From positions 1-58,564 of the forward strand of contig PBDY01000001.1 in the NCBI GenBank assembly GCA_002717445.1: a stretch of DNA of 58,564 nucleotides, written 5' to 3'. Source of the stretch: Gammaproteobacteria bacterium. GTDB taxonomy: Bacteria > Pseudomonadota > Gammaproteobacteria > Steroidobacterales > UBA11654. A program made the translations under genes and the position numbers. Under the pieces are notes generated by a model. It searched no databases and was not told the origin of the DNA. It saw nothing but the letters and a program-made list of their open reading frames with translations. Positions 42,862 to 51,733 of this stretch are shown here, piece by piece (the first letter of the stretch is position 1; every line of letters begins with the position of its first letter).

Positions 42862-43803
42862 ATGCAATATAGGAAACTAGGAAAATCAGATCTGGAGTTG
42901 CCCATAATTACCTTGGGTGCACTGAACTTTGGATTCTTTTGCGATGAGCAAAGAAGCATCTCTACCATTCATGCTGCAATTGATAATGGAGTAAATTGTA
43001 TCGACACAGCGCCAACATATGGTGGAATGAAGGGAAAATCAGAAGACATTACAGGCAAAGCCGTTAAAGGAATAAGAGATGAAGTCATTCTTGCTACAAA
43101 ATTTGGAACGGACCCAGCGACGGGCAGAAGTTCCATCAAGGGAGGTGGTTCCAGAAGCTACATAATTGAAGCGGTAGAAAACAGCCTCAGGTCCCTAGAC
43201 ACCGACTATATAGATCTATATCAGATGCACTTTCCTGATACTGAAACGCATATTGAGGAAACATTGAGGGCGCTCGAAGATCTCACTCAAAGTGGCAAAG
43301 TAAGATACATAGGAGCATCAAACTTTAATGCTGATCAACTCAGTGAAAGCATTAAAATATCCATAGAAAGTAACATCAACCAATTTGCATCCATTCAAAC
43401 AAGATACAGCATGTTGACGAGAAACATGGAAGACGATCTTCTACCGGTATGCGAGAACAGCGATGTTTCTATTCTCCCCTACTTTCCTTTGGAAAGTGGA
43501 TTCTTAACTGGAAAGATAAAAAGAGGAGAAGATGCAAAAAAAGGAACCAGATTGGCATTATGGAAAGGAGCATTTACTTCTGAAGAGTGGTTCGATTTCA
43601 TCGATCAAATCGAGGAATATGGAAAGGAAATAAATAAGTCCCTATTGGAAATATCACTTGGATGGGTTGCTAAGAGAAAAATGGTTTCATCAGTATTGGT
43701 TGGCGCGACGTCTCCGGAGCAGATGATTGAAAACATCCACGCAATTTCTTGGGAAATGTCGGATGATGAAATGGAGAGAATTGATCAGATCATCTTGAGT
43801 TAA
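42862..43803 (+). CDS. Aldo-keto reductase
   Basis: 313 aa (beta/alpha)8-barrel. Catalytic Asp and Tyr in CIDTAPTYGGMKG, Lys in VILATKFG, His in LYQMHFPD; NADPH-binding C-terminal segment KMVSSVLVGATSPEQMIEN. A GGAGATG ribosome site precedes the ATG. The AKR11/YghZ-like family reduces aldehydes, and its proximity to two SDRs suggests a reductive or redox series on one substrate. Ends 1 nt before the convergent MOSC gene. Confidence 0.85.
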   Translation: MQYRKLGKSDLELPIITLGALNFGFFCDEQRSISTIHAAIDNGVNCIDTAPTYGGMKGKSEDITGKAVKGIRDEVILATKFGTDPATGRSSIKGGGSRSYIIEAVENSLRSLDTDYIDLYQMHFPDTETHIEETLRALEDLTQSGKVRYIGASNFNADQLSESIKISIESNINQFASIQTRYSMLTRNMEDDLLPVCENSDVSILPYFPLESGFLTGKIKRGEDAKKGTRLALWKGAFTSEEWFDFIDQIEEYGKEINKSLLEISLGWVAKRKMVSSVLVGATSPEQMIENIHAISWEMSDDEMERIDQIILS

Positions 43804-43804
43804 A

Positions 43805-44401
43805 TCAACTGGAAAGAAACTGGAGCATTCTCTCTGAGTCAAAGACCTGGACTTTGACGTCATCCCCTTCATTGATCTGCCCGGCTACATCGACAATACC
43901 AACAAGCCCTCTTAATTTTTTTGCTGCCTTTAGGAAGGCTAATTTACCAGGAGAATCCCCTGAATTTGTTTTTAGGGTATTTGAAAGCTCTTCCGATAGG
44001 TCATGACATGGCGGATTGTATTCTTCAACTATCAATGTCGCCCCAGATGGGAAAGTGAGTTTTGATCCTTTAGACAATTGAGAAAGGTCGGTTATACCAC
44101 TGAAACAAAGGTTGGCGCCAAGAATTCTTGCGCTCAAATCTTCGGTCAAATCCATTGTTTTTGAGATGATTGCCAGCTCCTCGATTGAGACCGCTGACCA
44201 CTGACGATTATTTCTTCTGATTGTACCGGGAGGATAGGGTTCGCCCCCATATATACCCCTCATGTAGCTTCTGTGCTTATCTCCAACAAAACCATCCAAC
44301 TCCACTTGTGCTGTTCCAACCGATTCTTTTACGAAAGCAATCGTTGTGCCGACATGCACTGAGACCAGTTTCGCATTCAATGTTTTTGAGTATTCACTCA
44401 C
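43805..44401 (-). CDS. MOSC domain protein
   Basis: 198 aa. Begins SVHVGTTIAFVKES, has the G-F-x-G-D-x-H motif (DGFVGDKHRSYMRG) near residue 36, NNRQWSAVSIEEL, and the Cys in VEEYNPPCHDLSEEL, which is the sulfur/molybdenum-cofactor-linked Cys of the MOSC family (YiiM-type). Such proteins are thought to handle Moco sulfuration or N-hydroxylated base analogues. It is the last gene of the long minus-strand operon after the rhodanese (8 nt overlap); a sulfur-transfer link with the rhodanese is plausible. Confidence 0.82.
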   Translation of the reverse strand: MSEYSKTLNAKLVSVHVGTTIAFVKESVGTAQVELDGFVGDKHRSYMRGIYGGEPYPPGTIRRNNRQWSAVSIEELAIISKTMDLTEDLSARILGANLCFSGITDLSQLSKGSKLTFPSGATLIVEEYNPPCHDLSEELSNTLKTNSGDSPGKLAFLKAAKKLRGLVGIVDVAGQINEGDDVKVQVFDSERMLQFLSS

Positions 44402-44777
44402 TATTTATTTCCACTGGGTATCCTGCTTCATTCCATGCCAACATATCGCCACTGATATCAATGATATTTTCATATCCAAGACCCTCAAGTTTTGTGATGA
44501 CCTTGCCTGCCCTCACGCCACTACGACAATAAACCACCAAACGTGTGTTTTTATAATCGAAAACAAGTTCAGGCATTTCAAGTATCTGATCATGCGGTAT
44601 ATTGATTGAACCATTAATATGGCCATCATGGTATTCGGATTGTGTTCTTACATCGAGGAGCACAAGATTGTGATCGGCATTCGTCATAAACTCATTGAGA
44701 TCATTAACCGTCCATAGTTCAGCAGAGATTGTATTGAAACAAAATAGTAATGCTGCCATGTATAAGAACTTATTCAT
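44394..44777 (-). CDS. Periplasmic rhodanese-like sulfurtransferase
   Basis: 127 aa with a signal peptide (NKFLYMAALLFCFNTISA). Single rhodanese domain: LLDVRTQSEYHDGHINGSINIP and the active-site loop VYCRSGVRAGK with catalytic Cys near residue 88. Single-domain exported rhodaneses relay sulfane sulfur or handle sulfide/thiosulfate. Its start overlaps the VOC gene stop by one base, so it belongs to the same operon as the cytochrome c maturation genes upstream. Confidence 0.87.
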   Translation of the reverse strand: MNKFLYMAALLFCFNTISAELWTVNDLNEFMTNADHNLVLLDVRTQSEYHDGHINGSINIPHDQILEMPELVFDYKNTRLVVYCRSGVRAGKVITKLEGLGYENIIDISGDMLAWNEAGYPVEINSE

Positions 44778-45358
44778 TATTTTATTGGAGATAATAACTG
44801 GTTCAGTTCAATCATGTTTCCATCGGGATCATAAATAATTGAAACATTGACTTTGATGACATCTGAGCCGTCATATGAGGGGTATTCTCTATATGTGGGT
44901 TCTCTTAAGACCTCAACTCCAGGGACATTTATTACTTTCTTCCATTTCGATTCGAGATTGTCGGTATTAAAAAGGTGAATATTGCTCTGAGGCACAAAAG
45001 CCCCTCTTTCTATAGGCGATTTATTTCTCTCTGATGAAGCATTCCCATAATCCAGTTCCCAAAGACCCAAGATACCTACATGCTCATCTTTTGTTTTAAG
45101 AAAAATCAGTCTTGATTCATCGCCATTTGAAGACTTGAGTATATTGTCATAAACCACTTTCATGCCCAGTGCATCTCGATACAACATTAAAGACCGTTCT
45201 ATATTTCTAACAATAAGCGTTGTTCTTCGAAAGACAATGTCTTGTTTTGAGATATCAAAAGCTGGTTCGTCGTGAGATTTAACCGATATGGATGTTAAAG
45301 AGAATAAAGCGATCAAAAATGAATACGCAAAGAATCTGGCGCTCATTTCTTGCTCCAA
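44777..45358 (-). CDS. Exported VOC/glyoxalase-family protein
   Basis: 193 aa, signal peptide from MSARFFAYSFLIALFSLTSIS (a start at 45346 gives this directly). One VOC module pair: RRTTLIVRNIERSLMLYRDALGMKVVYD at the N-terminal half, and NIHLFNTDNLESKWKKV ending with IIYDPDGNMIELNQLL; the Glu at the last strand is a typical metal ligand. Glyoxalase or dioxygenase-like fold, exact reaction unknown. Overlaps the next upstream gene by 16 nt. Confidence 0.77.
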   Translation of the reverse strand: MEQEMSARFFAYSFLIALFSLTSISVKSHDEPAFDISKQDIVFRRTTLIVRNIERSLMLYRDALGMKVVYDNILKSSNGDESRLIFLKTKDEHVGILGLWELDYGNASSERNKSPIERGAFVPQSNIHLFNTDNLESKWKKVINVPGVEVLREPTYREYPSYDGSDVIKVNVSIIYDPDGNMIELNQLLSPIK

Positions 45359-45681
45359 TTTTCCAAAAAATATGGCGAAAAAAGAAATGCAGGAAAGAAA
45401 ATCACGAGTTCTAAATAGAATGTCTTAACAAAGTCAAAAGGTCCTTTAAAACCTCCAAACTGCTCTGGTTCAAATTGATGTCCAATGGCCTGCAAGGTGA
45501 TTGCTATGAGAAGCAATGAAAATCCAATAAGAATTTGACCGCTATCAATAAAATTCCATAATCCAACCAGCATCAAGATATTTCCTGCGATGAACATTAT
45601 TGATCCGATTATATGTATCACTAGGTTTAGTCGATTCTGATGCAATCGCTGATAGTATCTGTATTCTCTTTCACTGATCAT
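45343..45681 (-). CDS. Small membrane protein, Mpo1/DUF962-like
   Basis: 112 aa with three hydrophobic helices. N-terminal YQRLHQNRLNLVIHIIGS and IGHQFEPEQFGGFKGP resemble the H-x-N-x-x-N-x-x-x-H-x-x-G and GH-x-x-E motifs of Mpo1-like (DUF962) proteins, which in yeast are Fe-dependent fatty-acid alpha-oxidases. Assignment rests on these His-containing motifs and is not firm. Lies between ccmI (11 nt overlap) and the VOC gene. Confidence 0.5.
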   Translation of the reverse strand: MISEREYRYYQRLHQNRLNLVIHIIGSIMFIAGNILMLVGLWNFIDSGQILIGFSLLLIAITLQAIGHQFEPEQFGGFKGPFDFVKTFYLELVIFFPAFLFSPYFLENWSKK

Positions 45682-46339
45682 CGAGTAATGCTATCCCCTC
45701 TTCCATTTTTTTCAGCTGATCGAGCTGTACTGAGATCGAATTTTGTATTTCCAATGATACCTCAGGATTATTAACGAGTCCCGACCATCTTTCGATCGTG
45801 AGCTGGGTATCCCCTCTGCCCATCGCGATGAGCCCAGAGAGCCATAATATTTGTGTGTTCTTAGGATTCATAACCAGAGTCTTTTCAATCAATTGGTCTA
45901 AGTCATATGGGAAATTACTGGGCCTCACCATCAGTGTAGACTCAATTAAGCCCAGATTGATCTCAAAATCACTTTGCTCGCCTTGTATTTGAAAACCATT
46001 GAGAAATTTTTCATAAGCCAGCTCGAATCGTCCTGTCTCAATATAGTGTGATCCAAGTGCCTTGATCACTCTGATATCCTCGGGATTCTTAACAAGGAAC
46101 TCTTCGAGTTTTTCTATGGAATCGATCATCTGATCGTTTGCTGCATCTTGGCTTTCTGTAAGATTGGATACTGCTTCATAATTGAGGTATACAAATGTGG
46201 AGATCGTCACCAATGCGATCGTATAGGCAGTTGTTTTCATAAGATTAGAACCTAGAGTATTGATTAAAATACTCAAGCAAAAAAGCAATCCCAAGCACAC
46301 CAATGAAGCAATAAAAATAAATACAGGATCGCTAAACAT
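45671..46339 (-). CDS. ccmI: Cytochrome c maturation TPR protein CcmI
   Basis: 222 aa. Two N-terminal transmembrane helices (residues ~5-27 and ~35-53) then TPR repeats (FLVKNPEDIRVIKALGSHYI, GRFELAYEKFLNGFQIQGE, LVMNPKNTQILWLSGLIAM). CcmI holds apocytochromes for heme ligation by CcmF/CcmH; in some Gammaproteobacteria it is fused to CcmH. Starts 1 nt after the ccmH stop. Confidence 0.82.
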   Translation of the reverse strand: MFSDPVFIFIASLVCLGLLFCLSILINTLGSNLMKTTAYTIALVTISTFVYLNYEAVSNLTESQDAANDQMIDSIEKLEEFLVKNPEDIRVIKALGSHYIETGRFELAYEKFLNGFQIQGEQSDFEINLGLIESTLMVRPSNFPYDLDQLIEKTLVMNPKNTQILWLSGLIAMGRGDTQLTIERWSGLVNNPEVSLEIQNSISVQLDQLKKMEEGIALLDDQ

Positions 46340-46705
46340 TTAATTTCCTATCTTTCTGAACCATCCATAAAACATCAATAATAAAATAATTGGTGAGAAC
46401 CATAAGAACAATGTTTTCTGAGTAAAGGCGGGCTCGTAAAGAATAAATTCGCCATAACGATCAAGGAGGTATTTCTTGATCTCACTGTTCGATTTTCCGT
46501 CTTGAATTTGTAATTTGATCTCACGACGAAGATCTTTTGCCAACTCGGCATTTGATTCTGCAACCGATTGGTTTTGGCACACCAAGCATCGAACTTCCTG
46601 AATGAGTGACTGATACCTGATCTGATCATTTGAATTAAGCTCATTGGCTTTAATGGCTGAAAAACAAATCAGAACAAAGAAACAAATTACACTCTTTTTG
46701 ATCAA
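46340..46705 (-). CDS. ccmH: Cytochrome c maturation protein CcmH
   Basis: 121 aa. Signal peptide (KSVICFFVLICFSAIKA), the redox motif VRCLVCQNQSVAES (LRCxxCQNQS type), an amphipathic DLRREIKLQIQDGKSNSEIKKYLLDRYGEF segment and a C-terminal transmembrane helix. Reduces the apocytochrome CxxCH thiols together with CcmG. Overlaps ccmG by 4 nt. Confidence 0.93.
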   Translation of the reverse strand: MIKKSVICFFVLICFSAIKANELNSNDQIRYQSLIQEVRCLVCQNQSVAESNAELAKDLRREIKLQIQDGKSNSEIKKYLLDRYGEFILYEPAFTQKTLFLWFSPIILLLMFYGWFRKIGN

Positions 46706-47226
46706 TTCAATTCTCCAATCAGAGGGAGAATGTCTCGCTCAAATATTTCTCTATTCAAGGGGCCAATGTGCTTAAAATGTATGATGCCACTGGAGTCAAC
46801 AAGAAAGGTTTCCGGTGCACCGTACACTCCAAAATCAATCGCTGCCTTACCTTTTGGATCCTTGAGTACGATAGAGTATGGATCTCCCAATTGTTTTAAC
46901 CATAATTTTGCCAACCGGTCATCGTCTTTCCAATTGAGACCTATGATGGGTAAATCAATCCTTTTGTCTTGACTAAGATCAACGAGAAATTCGTGCTCCA
47001 TTTCACATCCCACACACCATGTAGCCCAAACATTTATCAATGAAACCTCGCCAATAATTTCATGGCTGCTGTGCTCTTCTTCAGTGATAAGGTTCTTTAG
47101 ATTAAATGCAGGAATTGGCTTTCCAATGAGTGGAGAAGGAAGCTCTGTATCTTTGTTGTATAGGCTTTGAAACAAAAAACCCAACAGCAAAAGAAAAATG
47201 AATAGTGGAAGTAAACGCCGAATCAC
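46702..47226 (-). CDS. ccmG: Thiol:disulfide protein CcmG/DsbE
   Basis: 174 aa from GTG at 47226, which forms a GTGA overlap with the ccmF stop. The frame is open for 40 codons upstream inside ccmF but that part is not homologous. One N-terminal helix (PLFIFLLLLGFLFQSLY), then a thioredoxin fold with INVWATWCVGCEMEHEF (W-C-x-x-C) and GVYGAPETFLVD (cis-Pro region). Supplies reductant to CcmH in the periplasm. Confidence 0.92.
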   Translation of the reverse strand: MIRRLLPLFIFLLLLGFLFQSLYNKDTELPSPLIGKPIPAFNLKNLITEEEHSSHEIIGEVSLINVWATWCVGCEMEHEFLVDLSQDKRIDLPIIGLNWKDDDRLAKLWLKQLGDPYSIVLKDPKGKAAIDFGVYGAPETFLVDSSGIIHFKHIGPLNREIFERDILPLIGELN

Positions 47227-49127
47227 TGGTGTCTCTCCGTTTGTTTCTTGCCCAAAAATACTCTGATTAATCCGCCCAGTATCATAATAATGGGGCCGTA
47301 CCATATCAATCTTAACAGTGGCTTGTATTGAAGATGCATACTCCATGAACCGCCGCCGATATCCTCACCAACCGCAATGAATAAATCCCTAAAAAGATTT
47401 GCCTCTATTCCTGCCTCAGTCATTGGCATTGATGAGGTGTCATATACTCTTTTTTCTGGGTAGACAGTCTCCACGTATTGGCCGTCTTTGCTGATTTCTA
47501 TAGAGGCATATTGTGCAAGATAATTGGGGCCATTGCGCTTGCCAATTTCAGTCAATTTAAACTCATAATCACCGACGGTCGAAGTTTGCTCAATGTTCAT
47601 ACTGTCATCAAAGGTAATCCCATAAGAGCTCGTTACAGTGATGCCTAGAATCATTATTCCCAAACCAATGTGCCCAAGCATCATTGGTATAATATTTGTG
47701 CTTTTATTGATTGAATATCGATTCTTTATCAGTGGCGATATTCCTGTGAGTATTGTCCAAAGAGCAAGAAAGACTCCAATCAGTGTGAGCAAAGAATCCC
47801 AACCATATATAAAAGTAAACGCAAAACCCAGCATCAGGGCTATGAGAATAATGGGGGATACTTTATTGATTAAATTTTTTGAATCATTGCTCCAATTTGA
47901 AAATACAGCAACACCGATGGAAAACAATAAGGGGATAAATGGAAATAAAATCACAAAATTGAAATATGGAGGGCCGACAGATATCTTACCAAGATCGAGC
48001 ATCTCAAGTATCAGTGGATATACGGTCCCAATCAAAACCAAGCCTGCTGATGCACAAAGAAAGACATTGTTTAATAGCAGAAGAGACTCTCTGGAGAGAG
48101 GGTGAAGCTTTTCTTGTTTATTTTTCTTTTGCTTGATCGAGTAGATGATCAATGCCGATCCAGAGAAAAATGCGAGTAAACCTAAAATAAAGAGCCCCCT
48201 TTGAGGATCGGACGCAAATGAGTGCACAGATATCAATACCCCCGAACGAACCAAAAAGGTTCCAAGAAGACTCAAAGAAAATGCAGTGATGGCTAGAAGC
48301 GTACTGAAACCGTTAAAGATTCCTCTCTTCTCGGTGACAATCAAAGAATGCATCAATGCCGTTGCTAAAAACCATGGCATCAATGACGCATTTTCCACTG
48401 GGTCCCAAAACCACCATCCACCCCAGCCTAATTCGTAATATGCCCACCAACTTCCAAGTGCGATACCTCCAGTGAGAAACACCCAAGAGAGAACGGTCCA
48501 AGTTCTTGCATGCATTGCCCATTGATGATTATTTACGGTCAATAAAGAAGATACGGCGAGCGAGAATGGAACGGCAAGGCCCACGTAACCTGCATAGAGT
48601 GTTGGGGGATGAATCACTAGCGCAGGGTCTTGTAAAAGTGGGTTAAGCCCCCTTCCTTGAATAGGGCTGGGCAGTAATCGTTCAAAAGGATTTGAGGTAT
48701 AGAGAATGAAAAGAAGAAACCCAAAACTGATTAAACCAAGTATAGATAGAGACTGAATCCTTAGATCTGGCGAGGACTTAAGTGCTCTGTCTTTTGAAAG
48801 TAAAAATGTCCATATTGAGAGTATCAATACCCAGAGCAATAAGGACCCCTCATGGCCACCCCACACTGCTGCAATCTTATAGGCAAATGGCAATGCTGTG
48901 TTGGAATTTGAGGCGACATACAAAACTGAAAAATCATCCTGAAGAAATGCAGTGGTTAGTAAGCCAAAGCAGATTAGCAAAGAAAATGTTTGGAACATGG
49001 TAATTCGTTCGATAAATGCTTCGATGTTCTCATTCTTTCTTGAAAATAAACCGATTCCACCCAAGAACTGAAGCAAAGCAGAAGCAAGAGCTGCTACCAA
49101 AAAAACTTGGCCTAATTCTGGAATCAT
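47223..49127 (-). CDS. ccmF: Heme lyase CcmF
   Basis: 634 aa multi-helix membrane protein. WWD domain GWGGWWFWDPVENASLMPW near residue 233 and the heme-b-binding His in segments such as VWGGHEGSLLLW (near 90), VIHPPTLYAGYVG (near 173) and SVHSFASDP (near 303). Attaches heme to apocytochrome c with CcmH/CcmI. Length is the usual ~640. Overlaps ccmE by 4 nt. Confidence 0.96.
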   Translation of the reverse strand: MIPELGQVFLVAALASALLQFLGGIGLFSRKNENIEAFIERITMFQTFSLLICFGLLTTAFLQDDFSVLYVASNSNTALPFAYKIAAVWGGHEGSLLLWVLILSIWTFLLSKDRALKSSPDLRIQSLSILGLISFGFLLFILYTSNPFERLLPSPIQGRGLNPLLQDPALVIHPPTLYAGYVGLAVPFSLAVSSLLTVNNHQWAMHARTWTVLSWVFLTGGIALGSWWAYYELGWGGWWFWDPVENASLMPWFLATALMHSLIVTEKRGIFNGFSTLLAITAFSLSLLGTFLVRSGVLISVHSFASDPQRGLFILGLLAFFSGSALIIYSIKQKKNKQEKLHPLSRESLLLLNNVFLCASAGLVLIGTVYPLILEMLDLGKISVGPPYFNFVILFPFIPLLFSIGVAVFSNWSNDSKNLINKVSPIILIALMLGFAFTFIYGWDSLLTLIGVFLALWTILTGISPLIKNRYSINKSTNIIPMMLGHIGLGIMILGITVTSSYGITFDDSMNIEQTSTVGDYEFKLTEIGKRNGPNYLAQYASIEISKDGQYVETVYPEKRVYDTSSMPMTEAGIEANLFRDLFIAVGEDIGGGSWSMHLQYKPLLRLIWYGPIIMILGGLIRVFLGKKQTERHQ

Positions 49128-49546
49128 AAAGTCGGCTCTTCTAGAGCGTGAATGTCAGGAGGCATGTAATTCTCATCATGCTTTGCAAGGACTTCACTCG
49201 CGATGAATACCTTTGTTTTATTAAACCTGCCTGTGACTATGATGCCCTGCCCTTCTCTGAATAAATCAGGCAGTATCCCTGTGTAATTCACCTCAATACT
49301 CTCAATCCCATCCGTTAATACAAAGCTAGCCTTGAGACTGCCATCCGCCCTTTTAAAACTACCCATTTCAACCAAACCACCAATTCGGAATGTGCTCTGA
49401 TCATCCATGTTTTTTGTGACCGCCTCGCTCGGTGTTAGATAATAGAGCAGATTATCTTGAAAAGACGTCAAAATTAAATAAATGGCAGCAGTCACTCCAA
49501 CCAATGTGATCAAGATCCCGATAAATCTCTTGTGTCGAGGCAACAT
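49124..49546 (-). CDS. ccmE: Heme chaperone CcmE
   Basis: 140 aa. N-terminal signal anchor (FIGILITLVGVTAAIYLILTS), OB-fold core (RIGGLVEMGSF, VNYTGILPDLFREGQGIIVTGRF) and the heme-binding SEVLAKHDENYMPP with covalent His and following Tyr. Carries heme from CcmC to CcmF. Starts 2 nt after the ccmD stop. Confidence 0.95.
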   Translation of the reverse strand: MLPRHKRFIGILITLVGVTAAIYLILTSFQDNLLYYLTPSEAVTKNMDDQSTFRIGGLVEMGSFKRADGSLKASFVLTDGIESIEVNYTGILPDLFREGQGIIVTGRFNKTKVFIASEVLAKHDENYMPPDIHALEEPTL

Positions 49547-49547
49547 T

Positions 49548-49697
49548 TTATTCTGAGTCCTTTGTATTTTGTATCACTCTGCGGACATCTTTATGTTTCT
49601 TGATTGCATCAATGTAGGTCAAAAAAAGAATCAAAAAAGAAAGAAACACTGAACCCCAAACGTAGAAGTTGTAGTCACCCATATCAAAAATACTCAT
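49548..49697 (-). CDS. ccmD: Heme exporter protein CcmD
   Basis: 49 aa: starts MSIFDMGDYNFYVWGSVF, followed by one transmembrane helix (FLSFLILFLTYIDAIK) and a basic tail, the classic CcmD pattern with the GDYNFYVW motif. GAGGA stands 6 nt before the ATG. Links CcmC-CcmE with the CcmAB transporter. Short but certain from position (ccmC-D-E order) and motif. Confidence 0.9.
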   Translation of the reverse strand: MSIFDMGDYNFYVWGSVFLSFLILFLTYIDAIKKHKDVRRVIQNTKDSE

Positions 49698-49707
49698 TCC
49701 ACTATCC

Positions 49708-50436
49708 TCAAATTTCTTTCACCCATTTTGATCTTTTTTCCCTCATCAATACTTCTGCCGAGCCACCCCTGCAAATGACTGCGCTAAAAAAGAGTGAATA
49801 CCCAATGATCATCACTAATAGTGGCCACAGCATTTCACCGACAATGGATGGAGCATCTATTTTTGAAATGGTTGAAGCTTGATGAAGAGTATTCCACCAA
49901 ACGACAGAGTAATGAATGATGGGTAAATTTATGATCCCTAAAATTGCAACAAGCGAAGCCGCACGATCGGCTCTCTTCTGCTCTTTGATTGAAGCATGAA
50001 GCGTGATGTAGCCCAGATAGAGCAATAACAAAATAAATTCAGAAGTCAGTCGTGCATCCCAAACCCAGGCAGTGCCCCACATGGGCTTACCCCATAGCAT
50101 CCCAGTAATGAGTGCGAGGGCGGTAATTAATGCACCAAATGGTGCAATGCTCTTGGCTACAGAAAAGGCGACAGTAGACCTCCAAACAATGCCTATGGTT
50201 GAGGCAAAACCCATTGCGGCATAAGCGCTCATGGAGAGATATGCGCTGGGTACATGAAAGTATATGATTCGATATGCATCGCCCATTTGATAATCTTTAG
50301 GGGCTATGAAAAGGCCTCCGATTGTTCCAATGACAATCAGAAAAACCCCCAATGAGAAACACCACGGTTCCAACTTCATTGCAAATCTATAAAAATTTGG
50401 AGGGGAACCATATTTATATATTGCTTTTAAACTCAT
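49708..50436 (-). CDS. ccmC: Heme exporter protein CcmC
   Basis: 242 aa, six helices. Tryptophan-rich WGTAWVWDARLTSEFILLLLYLG (WWD domain, residues ~118-140) and conserved His in FHVPSAYLS (near 61) and IIHYSVVWWNTLHQ (near 170). Delivers heme to CcmE. Begins 3 nt after the ccmB stop. Confidence 0.95.
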   Translation of the reverse strand: MSLKAIYKYGSPPNFYRFAMKLEPWCFSLGVFLIVIGTIGGLFIAPKDYQMGDAYRIIYFHVPSAYLSMSAYAAMGFASTIGIVWRSTVAFSVAKSIAPFGALITALALITGMLWGKPMWGTAWVWDARLTSEFILLLLYLGYITLHASIKEQKRADRAASLVAILGIINLPIIHYSVVWWNTLHQASTISKIDAPSIVGEMLWPLLVMIIGYSLFFSAVICRGGSAEVLMREKRSKWVKEI

Positions 50437-50439
50437 GTC

Positions 50440-51105
50440 CTAATCCATTGAAATCTTGAGTGCTGAGGCTGTAATCCATGGCCCCAGAAATAAACTCAGC
50501 ATCATCATACCTGTAAGAAAATAGAGTGGTCCAGAAATATCCAACCCTAAAATCGAATTCTCGATAGCCTTGGATCCGAATATTAAAATTGGAAGAGTGA
50601 TTGGGGTAATAATCAAGGTCATTAGTGCGCCCGGATATCTAATACCCAATGTGATTGCAGACGTAAAAGCACTGATGTTTATCATTGTTAAAGTCGATAG
50701 CAGAAGTGTGAGTTGTATGATTAAGATTGCCTTGCCCGTTACAAAATATATCGACGCAATCAAACCTGAGATCAGAATTAGAGGCAAGGATGTGAAAACC
50801 CAATAGGCAAATGTTTTTGTGAGTATCAATCCAACGAATGATCTTTTTGAAAGCAACAATTGTTCAATGGTTCCATTTTGGAAATCCGGTTTATACATGT
50901 TTTGCATCGAAAGCAATGATGAAAAAAAAGCAGAAAACATCATGATCGGTCCGACAATCTTTAATAAGAAATCCTTATCAGAATCGCTGATTAATGGAAA
51001 TAATAATGCAATCAAGAAGAATAAGATTATGCCTGTGAGTGCATCGGTCCAACGTTTAATTGCAACCTTTGTTTCCCGAATAAATAATTGAAAATAGGTA
51101 TCCAC
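50440..51105 (-). CDS. ccmB: Heme exporter ABC permease CcmB
   Basis: 221 aa with six helices and an N-terminal FIRETKVAIKRWTDAL, typical of CcmB. Partner of CcmA in the ATPase that frees holo-CcmE from CcmC. Start is GTG at 51105, sharing its G with the ccmA TAG stop. Confidence 0.92.
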   Translation of the reverse strand: MDTYFQLFIRETKVAIKRWTDALTGIILFFLIALLFPLISDSDKDFLLKIVGPIMMFSAFFSSLLSMQNMYKPDFQNGTIEQLLLSKRSFVGLILTKTFAYWVFTSLPLILISGLIASIYFVTGKAILIIQLTLLLSTLTMINISAFTSAITLGIRYPGALMTLIITPITLPILIFGSKAIENSILGLDISGPLYFLTGMMMLSLFLGPWITASALKISMD

Positions 51106-51716
51106 TATGACTCCAAGGCAATCTCCAATCCGGTCGTTTGGGATATATCTCCTTGATTCGATGTCCGAATGATCATCCCTCCTGCCTTAAGGTGCAAATC
51201 CATTTTAAGGGAAAGGAATCCTTTGGAGGCATCATCAAGATTGGCAAAGGGCTCATCCATTATCCAAATGGATCGCCTTGATAGTATGAGACTGATTAAG
51301 GCGACTTTTTTTGCCTGCCCACTCGAAAGAATCTCTACTGGCTTATGCATGACCGAATCTAAATTAAAACCAGAAATCAATTCTTCTAGTCCGCTTAAAT
51401 CAGAAATAATCGGATTCATACTCAAGTTATCCGTGGCAGAGATTTCACTGATCAAGCCATTCTTGTGTCCAAGATACGCTATCCCCTCTTGATAAAATGA
51501 GTCAATGTTATCAATTGATGTCTGGTTCCAACTGATTCGCCCTCTATTCAGCTCGGTAAAGCCGCATATTGCCCTAATTAAACTAGTCTTACCGCTTCCA
51601 TTGGCACCCTTGATGAGAGCGTGTTGTCCTGAACCAATATGAAAATCTATGTCAATGAAAATTGGAGTATCATCTCGATATAGGCATGCATTCTGAATTT
51701 CTAGAAGATTGGAAAT
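51105..51716 (-). CDS. ccmA: Heme exporter ATPase CcmA, non-canonical start
   Basis: About 203 aa. Walker A GANGSGKTSLIRAI, signature LSSGQAKKVALISLIL and Walker B IWIMDEPFANLDD are all in one frame, so the core is intact. There is no ATG, GTG or TTG in that frame before the Walker A motif; the first ATG (51455) is far too late and would remove it. An ATT at 51716 has AGAGG 6 nt upstream and gives the expected N terminus (ISNLLEIQNACLY). An ATG at 51732 is one base out of frame (ATG AAA GAG GCC TGA); loss of one G in GAGGCC would join it to the ccmA frame. So either an AUU start or a one-base frameshift. Confidence 0.82.
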   Translation of the reverse strand: MSNLLEIQNACLYRDDTPIFIDIDFHIGSGQHALIKGANGSGKTSLIRAICGFTELNRGRISWNQTSIDNIDSFYQEGIAYLGHKNGLISEISATDNLSMNPIISDLSGLEELISGFNLDSVMHKPVEILSSGQAKKVALISLILSRRSIWIMDEPFANLDDASKGFLSLKMDLHLKAGGMIIRTSNQGDISQTTGLEIALES

Positions 51717-51733
51717 ATCAGGCCTCTTTCATG

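Noticed and set aside
46702-47346. CcmG starting at 47346
   Set aside because: The first 40 codons lie inside ccmF and have no signal-anchor character; the GTG at 47226 gives a normal length and a GTGA overlap.
51105-51455. ccmA as a 116-aa protein starting at the ATG 51455
   Set aside because: This start removes the Walker A motif, which is intact upstream in the same frame, so the gene must begin near 51716.
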